Below are positions 26,201-36,600 of a DNA stretch of 64,000 nucleotides, piece by piece. Positions within the stretch are counted from its first letter, which is position 1. Each line of letters starts with the position of its first letter. Origin of the DNA: Serinus canaria (taxonomy: Eukaryota; Chordata; Aves; Passeriformes; Fringillidae); NCBI RefSeq assembly GCF_022539315.1, contig NC_066316.1:25967245-26031244 (forward strand). Reading direction: 5' to 3'. A program made the position numbers and the translations under genes. Under the pieces are notes generated by a model, which saw nothing but the letters and a program-made list of their open reading frames with translations, ran no database searches and was not told the DNA's origin.

Positions 26201-27669
26201 GGGGGGGAAGCATCCAGGAGTCAGTGCTGTGTGCTCTTGTTCTTGCAGCTATGATAACAGCAGGGATTGGTGGATAATTGTTTCATTAAAAATAGTGGGA
26301 GAGGCCAGCCTTGCAGATCAGCCATGGGGGGCAGGGGCTGGGTGCCTCCCTCCCCTAAACCTACCCCTGAAATGTCCCATGAGCCAAGCAGTAGCTAATT
26401 ACAGTGTTTTTAATGACATGAACCTTTAATCACATTGTCCATTGACTAAGAGCATTAAAAAAGCAACAAAACCCCCACCAAACCCTGTCACAGGTGTCCT
26501 GTAACATTATGTTTTGACACTCCCAGGACTTCAAGCTGATGGCAGAAACTTCAGACATGCTCATGGTGAAAGATTCTGTGTCAGCAACTTTTTCCCCTAG
26601 ACCTTCTCTCTCTTGACAGCTGCCCTCCAGGTCAAGGGAGGATTTTCTTAGTGCTGAGTGAAAGGTAGCTTTAAAGGTCAGATTATCCATCAGTCTTGTG
26701 GGAGGTGCTGAGGTAAAGCTGCTGCTGAGGTGTCTGCCTTTTTTACATACCTGTAAATCTGGCCCTGATTCTGTAAATAATGAGGTTATATTTAAAGTGC
26801 ATTATGTCAGAAGAGTTCCAGTGGCAACAAACCTTTTAATGAAAAAGCATAAAGCAAGAGAACTTTTTAACAATAAATGTCTTCCTACACTTAGCACATT
26901 AGGGTGCATAATCACCCCTCTGCATGATTTTCGGCATAATGTGTGTGGTATTGAGGATCTGGCAAGCTACTTGGCATTTGTAGAGCATCAAACAGTAGAT
27001 GACTAAGTCAGTCAGTGCATCTAAATAATTATATATAAGAAATACTTGTGAAAATTAACCCCTCCATCTTACAGAAATAACCATGGCAATCTGTGTGGAG
27101 ATAGCAGCTATTACTGCCCACATACAGATTGGTTTTGTTTCCCTACCTAACCCCGAGGTAAACAGAGTAACTGGCACAGAATGTGAAGTGTTTTCTTTAC
27201 TACTTAAAGCCTTTCAGTGGATTCTGCTAACACAGTTACACTGGCTAGTTACTCCTGCTAAACTGTAAAATAGCTCAGGAGGGAACCATTTCAGAATTGC
27301 TTGAGAGCAAGCCAGATGCATAATGCCTGCATACATAAAATATGTTTTAAAAGGAAAAAGTTAAAGCTCAGTGGGAATTGTTGGTGATCTGCCTTTCTAA
27401 GATGAAGTTTACGCTATTCCTTTATCAAATAATTTTAAGGCAAGCAACTCCTCAGGATGAGGAGAGGGGGAAAAAATAGGTCTGTAATAACAACAAAATA
27501 CCTGTGTGGTTTTATTTTTAGTCTGTGAGGAAAATCATACAGGAGACAATACCAGATTTTTGTGTTGGTTCTCCTGGGTCTGTGGTAGCTGATCATCCAG
27601 ACCTATTTTAAGCTCCTTGGCTGTATATTTTCTCCAAGCTTTCCAGAGGAATTTTTAGCATTTAAGGGC

Positions 27670-28062
27670 CAGGTGTATCCCGTAAGTGTACCTGTGTTCC
27701 GCTGGTGCCTGCTTGCGCTTCAGCTCTTTTCCGGGAGCCGGGCGGAGCTGGTGTGAGACGCGCCTGCAGTGGGGCTGTGAGCCCGCTCAGCCCGGCTCTG
27801 CCGACCGCGCTCACCAGCGCTGCCACTCGGTCACATCCCAGCCTGGCTCATGCTCTGCTTCACCCTCACAGTGATGGTGTCGCTGCAGCTTTGCGGGCCC
27901 TGCAGCCAGCGGAGATGGCGCTCATGGACTCATCTGGGTTCATGTGTCCATGGCCGCCGCCTCCTGCCGGCTGCATTCATCTACCAGAGCACTGTAATCC
28001 TCCTCTTTTCAGCCAGACGCTTGGCAATTAAGACACGATCTGCTCTACTTAAGGTATAAATA
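27670..28062. other. Isolated GC- and CpG-rich segment followed by TATAAATA
   Basis: C+G content rises sharply from about 27,690 to 28,000, with many CpG (tccgggagccgggcgg, gagacgcgcc, ccgaccgcgctc), then falls. A TATAAATA string lies at 28055-28062. It is 2.1 kb upstream of the SLC3A1 start codon. It could be a promoter-like island for SLC3A1 or an unannotated non-coding transcript, or a GC-rich remnant. No protein family is recognised in any frame. Confidence 0.35.
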
Positions 28063-30130
28063 AGCCTTTAATGTTACTTGGGGATTACATTAGGACATGA
28101 GGGGCTCTTTTGAAGGCCCGGCTTTGGCACAGCAGGATTCACAAAGCAGGCTGCTCGAATAAGGGGAAAGGAAAGGATTCCCAACCACGGATACAGAGAG
28201 CAGTGGCAGCTTCTGACTGGGGAGATGCTACATTGGCCTTTAGCAGTTGTAAAAGTATGTGTGTCAAGGGTAAGCTAGCTGTGACCTTAGATCAAATAAA
28301 CTAGTCCATGCAGGCAATAATCATCAGAGAGTTTACTGGCTTAAAGAAAAGAGATGGGAGGGAGCTGAAATACTCAGAGCTAGTTTCCTCTTTTTGATTC
28401 CAGCAGTACTGGTGGGTGTAATACTCTACACCTGACTGTCCTGAGTCTCTTTGGCTTATGAGACCCATGCATCTGTGGCAGATGACTGTGTTTTGCCCAT
28501 CATTTGCTCTTGCCTCTGACTTGCTTTGCTGTGTTTGGGTGACTGAGGGAGCTTTTGTATATGCAGGAAGATACTTATGCTTTTAAACCTCTGAGTTTGA
28601 GGGGCGGGGGGGGGAAGCAGGCTGGGGAGTACAAGGTCTTGAGGTGTATTTCATGCAGTCTAAAAAATTTCTGTATTTGCACATTTTCTACTTTCATTAC
28701 AAGTGAAGATATTGAAATGAAACAATTGAAATGTAGTGAGGAGTCACCAGCATTGTGTTGAATACATGTGTACACCCTGAGTGCACAGTGCCTGCCTGGA
28801 AACTTCCACAGCTTACTGATATGATGGTGTTAAGACTGTAGAGTCATTAAATGGGAGTGAACCAGTGTCAAATAATTTCCCACTTCTGGATCTCCTGGCC
28901 CTACTGAATTACAGGCACTGGCACTACAGCTGTTGTCTCGGATGCTCCCCCCAGCTGCCTGACCCTGCACAAGCTGAGGCACTGCTGCTAGGAAGAAGAA
29001 GGATTAAGTCAGTCAGCATCAAATACCTGTTCTTAGCTCAGCTACTGAAGAAATTACACTTTTTTGAGTAATCTGAATATTGCATGCTGGATTTTTTACA
29101 GTCCGTACTTTATAGACTTTTTACAGTCTGTAGTTTATAAACTTCTTTCATGGCTTGAGGCAAAGATAATAAACACTTCCTTTGAGTCACAACCCAACCT
29201 TGTTTCCATTGCACTGTCCAAGAGTTTCCTTAGGACCCTGACCCTATGGTCAGAGGTAGGAGTTAACTTTTACAGGTGCTCCTTGGCAAATCTGTGTTGC
29301 TTTGTGTGTCCTTTGGTATGCTGGGCAGGGGTACTGGTGGATATCTTGGGATGGGATAAAGGGATATCTTGATGCTGACTTTAGGCACTTGGGGCTTAGG
29401 GCACACAGATGTGTACAGATGTGCATGTCTGTGCAGACTTTGGGCAGTGCTTTTTCTTGCTTAGAGTAATAGAAAAGGGGGGAAAGAGAGAGAAGGGAAA
29501 GGTTCTTATATTTTTAAATGTTTTTCTTTTATTGGGGTATGGATTCTAATCGTGGAGAGTGGGCTTTTCTCTTGAGTTTTGCTTGTGCCTGTGCAGAGCT
29601 ATCCTGTCCTGCCCCCGGGCTGGCTCTGGGTGTAGCAGTCCACCCTAGTCCCGGGCTGTGAGTCGCAGGATCGGTATGTACCACAGCAGCTGTTAGTGCT
29701 CAGGCTTGGGGGTGGGCTGGGACAGGTGGGTTAAACTGTGAGAAAGATGCACATCCAGCCTTTGACTCTTTTCTTCTTCGTTTGTGTTGTTGCATTCGGG
29801 CCAGTGGTTGCTGATACTTCATTCTCTTGCTGTCTGTGTTTAAACTATCCATATTCAGATTGCTTCAGGCAGGAGAGACTGTGACCAGTCTGGAAAGCTG
29901 CATATTTACTAGATCTGATACTGGTAAAACCTGAATTTCCCCCTGCTGTCAAAGGGAAGAGAAGTGTGGTGTACTGGAGAGAGCAAGAGTAAACATACCA
30001 ACAATAGGCTTTACTTCCCAGGAGCACTGCCCTTTCTGGAGCATTTTGTTATCTGGCTGAAGATGCCGAATATGCAGAACATTGTGAGCACTTTGCCCTT
30101 TTTGTCCCTTTCTGAACTTCGACCAGTTGG
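28063..30130. other. SLC3A1 upstream region
   Basis: No gene recognised. It includes an imperfect tandem duplication of about 25 bp around 29093-29142 (two copies of tttttacagtc followed by a related stretch) and short G-rich tracts. It should contain or lead into the SLC3A1 promoter and 5'UTR; the transcription start cannot be set from sequence. Confidence 0.5.
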
Positions 30131-30135
30131 TCAGG

Positions 30136-30148
30136 ATTGATTATCAAC
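30136..30148 (+). promoter_or_regulatory. HNF1-like site upstream of SLC3A1
   Basis: ATTGATTATCAAC matches 10 of the 12 specified bases of the HNF1 palindrome GTTAATNATTAAC and lies 47 bp upstream of the SLC3A1 ATG. HNF1 factors drive kidney proximal tubule and gut genes, which is where rBAT is made. Whether the site is promoter or 5'UTR depends on the unknown start. Confidence 0.4.
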
Positions 30149-30194
30149 CCAGAATAGCTAATTGCACTGTTTCTCATTTCACTGAACAAAGGTG

Positions 30195-30660
30195 ATGTGG
30201 CCAGAGTCTCCAGGACAAGAACTGTCAAGTGAAACAGCTGAGGTGGAAGCTAGGAGCTTACCTATGGAGCTGAGTGAGAAGGGAGGCGTGCAGAACAATG
30301 GATTTGTTCAAAATGAGGATTTTGAGGACAAGGAAACAGCCACTAGTAGCCAAGAAGAAATGCCAAAAACGTGCAGCGTTGATGTGGAGCCGGTGGATGT
30401 GGAGGAGACGGTGTTGAAGCCTTATGCTGGGATGCCAAAGGAGGTCTTGCTGCAGTTCTCCAGCCAGGCCTGCTACAGAGTCACCAGGGAGATCCTCTTC
30501 TGGCTGGTGATCGCTGGTTCTGTTGCGCTGGTGTGTGCTACAATTGCCATCATTGCTCTCTCTCCAAAGTGCCTTGACTGGTGGCAGGCCAGTCCTATTT
30601 ATCAGATCTATCCTCGCTCCTTCAAGGACAGCAACATGGATGGGAATGGAGATCTGAAAG
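30195..30660 (+). CDS. SLC3A1: SLC3A1 exon 1: tail, membrane segment, Cys126
   Basis: ATG at 30195 is followed by an acidic tail containing NNGFVQNED and [14 protein letters not shown], both close to the human protein. Then comes the hydrophobic segment [20 protein letters not shown], then SPKCLDWW and [12 protein letters not shown]. Donor gtgggt follows gatctgaaag; the last Gly codon is split after one base. Confidence 0.95.
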
Positions 30661-33600
30661 GTGGGTCAGTTTTTGTTCTTGCTGTGTGTATGAGTGTATA
30701 TGAAAAGGAAAACCAGTGGAAAAGTACAGTCCAATAGACAAAGCCACCTTCATGGAGAGAAGTAAGAGAAGTTGTCAGGCAACGATAATAGCAACTCACA
30801 TTGCTGTGAATAAATCCAGGAGCTGTTTGCTCAAGTCAAGTCTAAGTGTGGAACTAGAAAGGAAGTTGAGAGATGGTGCTGAGAGCAAGCAGCAGCACAG
30901 CTGCTTCCAGAGTCAGATACCTCCACAAGACTGAGTCCAGTCAGGAGGACGAGTGGTGCTGAACACCTGGTTGTGTTTGCTGGCTGCTCTTCCTAAGGAA
31001 AACTAAAACTGACAAGGAGGGGAGAAAGGTGTGTTACTTCTTGTAGGGAAGGCTCAACACTGAAATGGACAATGCATTTCTAAACAAGAAGTGATAGCCA
31101 CACTGCACAGTACTGGCAGGTGAAGGGCAGGAACTGTTCCTGTAGTTGCATACCATAGTAACACGTCAGGAAGATAAAGGGACCCGTGTACAAACAAAAA
31201 AATCTTTTGTCTTTTCTGAGCAGATGATGTCCTTTTCTTTTTAAATAGGTATCCAAGAAAAACTGGACCATGTTACATATTTGAATATAAAAACCATCTG
31301 GATTACCTCTTTCTTTAAGTCCCCTTTAAAAGACCTTGGATATGGAGCTGAAGACTTCTATGACATTGATCCCATTTTTGGATCAATGACAGATTTTGAG
31401 AATCTGATTGCAGCCATACATGACAAAGGTAAGCTGCACCTCCAAGCAAAGTGACTCTGTTAAAAAGATGGACCTTAAAGGGACTTCAGGTTGTGCACCT
31501 GGCAGTCCCCCTGTGGTGGCATTAATCAGGAGCAGATGGAGGTGTTAGCAAAGGGTACAAGGCAGCTCCACAGCAGTGTGAGCTCTGTGATTGCCCTTTG
31601 GCTCTGGGGCAGAGCTGAAAGCAGGACAGAGGGCACGGAGCTACAGCAGCAGCAGCACAGGGGGCTGCAGGTCCTCTGCAAGGAGGATGCCTGTGGGTGG
31701 TGGGCTGGCAGCCATCCATGCTCCCTGAGGCCTGTTTTGGAAGGCTGGGATCAAGCTGAGGTGCAGTTCTGTCTGACTGAACTCGAGGGAACACACGCTT
31801 CTTTCCTGCCCTTGCATCCTTGCTTTGGTGCTTTTGTGCCTCAGACCAAATGTTTGCTCAGGTTACAGCTGCTGAGCTGAACAGAAAATGGTTTGTGAGT
31901 CTGAAAATGTTTGAGGTTTCAATAAAATGTCTGTTCTTTAGGAAGGGTGCTGAGGAATGTGTGATCACTGATGCTAGGCTGGTGAAGTGCCTTTCTCACC
32001 TGGGAGGTGCGAGGCAGATGTTGAAGTCAGAGTTAGTGAAAGTGGTTCATAACATTAGAAATCTCTTTTGATTGTTCTCTTCACTCTTCTTTCCCTCCCA
32101 AGCTGTGTTCCAGCTACTTGCAGACACCAGTCAGGTCTAACTGTTTTGGTAGTCTGGTACTTTTTGTGGGGTTATTTTGCCCCTCTCCTTCACCAGACCT
32201 CTGGCATTGAAGAAGCCCAAATACCTCTGATACCGCATTTGGAAAAAAAGATGAATGTTGTCTTAAAAGGCTAAATGTACTGTTGTAGTGCAGTGGGGAG
32301 GGTTGATGGGGTTTCTTATGTTTTTGTTTTTATTTTTAAGGGCTAAAGGTGATAATGGATTTCATACCAAACCACACGAGTGACAAACACCGCTGGTTTC
32401 AGCTGAGCCGCAATCGGACCGGGAAGTACACGGACTACTACATCTGGCAGGACTGCAGGCAGGCTGCTGGCTCTGTCATCCCTCCCAACAACTGGGTAAG
32501 CACAGGAGGGACACTCACACATCCCAAGCTGCATGCCACAGAGCAAAATCAGCTGGAACATGATTGTCCCGGTGTACACAGGGTTATAAATGGCCAGTGA
32601 GAGGTACAAACTGATGGTACTACATGAGTTAGTGCAGATTAAGATTTAAACCAGGTTGGGGGATCACTTGAAAAGTTCTTACTTAAAGTGGAATTTTTAA
32701 AATTACTTTTGTTTCTTTACCTCAGTGTTAAATCTTTGTTCATTAAACAAAGACACACACACAAAAAAAAAGGTTGGGCACAAGTTGTTCACACATGCCC
32801 CTTCTCTGAAGGGTATTCTGTTCTAGAAACTGCCTGTCAGGTACTCTGAAGTCACAGTTGGTGGGGAAAGAAACAACAATGTGATCTTGGCTTTTGTCCT
32901 TTTTTCTGGAAAGTGCTCAGGCCAGAAAGTGCATTGCCTATTTCAAATAGATTTATTTTAGATTAGAACCAGTGGGTGCATGATTAGGAACTTGTATGTT
33001 CTAAAACTCCAGGTGAAATTATTACTTTGTACCAATTTGTATAATTTCTCTTTAAACTTAAGAGAACTATCTTAGCTTTTGGAATCTTTTATTAGAGAGA
33101 TGGTGATAAAGTTAAACATTTTTAACTTGCCTACTGTTGTTGGCCCTTCAAAGGGATAATACTAAATTGCAGAAAGCTCTAAGTTAACTGAGGCTATTTA
33201 AAATAAGTTTTAGGAGAAGTAATTCCAAAATAAGTGTTCCCACACGTTTCCCCCTCTATTCCAGAGAATTCCCAAGGAAAGTTAACTTAATAAAAAAATC
33301 TTCAAAATCTACAACACTGAACAAGAAATAAGTGTGGTAAAGCACAACTAAAGGGAGAACAGCTGGTGGCAAAAATAAATTAAAATCATAAGTACCAAAA
33401 TCTGTTCACTGGTTAGACATTTTGTGCTTCATTTTATGCTTGTAATGCCCCAGATTTTAATGTTTGCACAGGAGGAAATGTTTGTTAAGCTAGTAGTTCT
33501 GATTGTCTCTCTCCCTTGGCTGAGCAGGTGAGTGTCTTTGGGAATTCCAGCTGGCAGTTTGACGACGTGAGAAAACAATGTTATTTCCATCAGTTTGGGA

Positions 33601-36600
33601 AGGAACAGCCAGACTTAAATTTTCGCAGCCCTGCTGTCCAGCAGGAAATGAGTGTAAGTACAGAACGCCCTGGTGCTGAACCCGCTGGTGCTGAGCTGAC
33701 ACAAAGCAGGGCTTGCACTCAAGTGCAGAGAAGTTTTTTATCTCTGTTGATACAAAGAGTTGTTAAGTAGCCAGTCAAATGGAGGGATGGCACCTTGTTT
33801 AGCAGAGAGATGTTTGCATTTTCGGGAGAGCAGAGGCAATGCTGATTTGAATTACAAGGAATGCCTGGGCTTGTTGATAAGGAGGAGATAGTGAGTTTCG
33901 ATCTGTCCACGTGTCTGATGACTTTCCAGGGGAAAATGAGTGTTTTCCCAGTGAGAGTGGCGGTGGTGGTGCTGCTCCGATGGAATCTCATTCCTGTCTG
34001 CACTGTTTCCTAGCTGACAATGTGGAATTCATTAAAACATGGGGATGTAGGCCTGAATATGGGGAGCCTGACAGCTGCTGCTTCTTTTTCCCCTTTCTAT
34101 AAATTATCCCTCAGCAGGTACTTCATGTGTTTAATCGAATCTGTAAGCGTTTGCCACTTTGTTCTGTTGAATTGTGGTGCATTCCTTGGGCACTGGTCTT
34201 CAGAGCTGCCCAGTCCTCCTGGGATGGTCTCTGCAGGGCCTCTCCCCTCACCACGTGCCTTGGAGAAACAAAAACCCTTCTGGTCACACCTTTTAACTCA
34301 AGCACGCAGTGAGAATTATTGAAACTCCAGTACCAAAGAGATGCTAAAAAAAAAAAAAAAAAAAAGAATACATGAAAGCTGGGAAGTTTGTCCTGGTAAC
34401 ACCAACCTTTGGTAAATGTGTATGAACATCATGTTAAAGAATAATTTTTGTCTAGTGTTTTAATTCTAAATGCTGTTCCAGAAGGTTAGGAAGACTGAGC
34501 AGGACTTCTGCAGAGAAGCTCAAGTCTTTGGTTCAGCTGCACAAGGGCACCCAAAACAGCCAAACTCAGCAACCAGCACGTTGTGGCTTTCATGTGTAAA
34601 TAGATGTAGATTTGTGCCAGTGCTTGGTGGTTGCAGTGCTGATACCAGTTTGCTTTTGTGCTGAGCACAGGAGTAAGCATGGACATTTTGGGTAGATTCA
34701 CTGTTGGACACACACAGTTTTAGAGCTGCTGCTTTCAGAATGGTGCTACCAGACAGTGCAGCTCAGTGAGGCAGTCTTTGTTTGCCAAACAAAAATCTGT
34801 ACAGCTTGAGTGTGCACTAATTCTACTCCAGCCTGTTCAGACAAGTGTACTTCATATGTTTTAAGAAGGCAAGTCAATAAACTTTTTTAAAAAATGTATT
34901 AAAAAATGTTTTTTTCCTCAGATAAAGACAAGTGTCACAACTGAAAGGACAATTGCAGAAACTGCTCAAGAGGGACTGAAATTTGGAGTTTTTTGTTAAA
35001 ACTGGGGCAATTAAAACTGTAGTAATACAGTTAGTGAAGTAGGATATAATTTTGCTAATAGTGACCAACATTGGAATTTGATAGTGAAATTTCAAATCAA
35101 TAGCATTTGTAATTGTTGGATAATAATTTCTTATATTCCTGCGAATCAACAAATAAGTCTGAAAAAAAATGTTAATAAATTACATCAGTCAAGTAAGAGA
35201 GAACAAATGTTTTCAGAGCTCTATTGTGTAAAAGAAAATTGGTGGCGCAAGGTTTGTGCAGAACAACATATTCCTGCATATTTGAATCAATGTGTTCTAA
35301 CTGTGTGTAGCCATGACATGAGTGTTCATCAACAACATCACTTAGCATGAGCCCAGTTGTATTGATGGATGAGATTAGAAACTGCTTTTAGTGAGTCAAG
35401 CCCTGGCTTTGGTCTCCTGAATTATGGGAGAAGTTAGAGACCAGTCTTTCTCTTTTTTTTTATGAATGAAATAGTAAGACATACTTTATTTAGCTATTAA
35501 TTTGACCTTAGGTCAACATGATTCACTTTAGCTTCTAGAAAAATTCGAAGTACAAATCAAAAAATGAGTTGTTATGTATTAACACCTCCTTACCAGTTCA
35601 GTTTTCTTTTTAAGAGTATACTGTTTTAAATGGAGTGGGCTCACTCAGACTTTTCCATTTTTGCTTTTATCTAGGATATTATCAAATTTTGGCTTGGCAA
35701 AGGAGTTGATGGATTTAGTTTTGGCACTGTTAAATTTCTCTTAGAAGCAACACATCTCCGGGATGAGCCTCCAGTGAACAAGTCTCAGAATGGAGTAATG
35801 TTTATGTTGTGTCTTTGCTTTCTTTCCTGCTTTTCCTATGGAGACAAGAGTGCCAAGAGTGCTTTGACTCTTTTGGGTCTTAATGGTGGCTGTAGGAACG
35901 TCAGGTCAGCCTTGGAAGGCGGGTGGGTCCTGGGCGCTCTGCACAAAGAGCACTCACCACCAAGAAGCCCCAGTAAGAACTGGAGCACAACTAAAAACCA
36001 CTGCTGTAGGCCATGAGTCACAGTGAGAGGTGACCAGACCCATTCACCATGGTTATGTTACTTGCTTTTGCTCCGATAGTGACCTTGGTGTTGTTGCCAG
36101 GTGGTGCCAGCACCATGAGACTGTCCTCCTCTGGAGCTGGGGGTCACAGACAGCTGGCCAGCTCCAGCATGGTGGTGGTGGTGCTGTGTTTCTGTATCAA
36201 GGCACTGTCCATCGTTCCAGCCTGGTCTGAGGCCACAGCACCTGCTGTGCTCGCTGCTCCAGATGGGCTCTCTTGGGTGGTGCTCTGGGTGGGCTTTCCC
36301 TGCTGAAGGGTGGGATCCAGGATTATCAGTCCTCTGCTGCTCCAGAGCTCCTCAAGTGCAGTTCAGCTCTGTGCTGTTAGTGTTAGCATGCTGAACTCAT
36401 TTCAGTAAAAATTCATGAACTGAATTTTTTTCAGTAAAAATTCATTTACCAGTTCATGTCCTGAGACATTCTTTCTGTCTCAGGAAAGAATGGGGAGAAT
36501 TTGGAGAATTCTGAAACCTAGAACTAATGTGAAGTACTCTACCCTGCTTTAAGGAGAATATCACAGCCTATTCCCAGCTCTACCATGACTACACCACCAC

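Larger units (their letters stand above)
19516..27669. other. PPM1B-SLC3A1 intergenic region, AT-rich part
   Basis: No gene is recognised on either strand. Contents: an A18 run (21452-21469), an imperfect 25-bp duplication of tctctcatatctttgtaacc (about 21746-21793), an 11-bp inverted repeat around a G-rich loop (22664-22707), a 22-bp tandem repeat (23211-23262), and a stretch around 26.79-27.34 kb with several TGCAT-type motifs. Open frames of 60-130 codons here lack family resemblance and splice support. Confidence 0.6.

Noticed and set aside
26698..27006. 102-codon open frame in the intergenic region
   Set aside because: No recognisable domain, no splice context and no gene expected here; most likely chance.
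31491..31880. 129-codon frame in SLC3A1 intron 2
   Set aside because: It lies fully within an intron with good flanking splice sites and has a low-complexity Gln/Gly/Leu composition.
34346..34365. Poly(A) run as a sign of a processed retrocopy
   Set aside because: No gene-like sequence or target-site duplication flanks it. The same holds for the A runs at 21452 and 51249.
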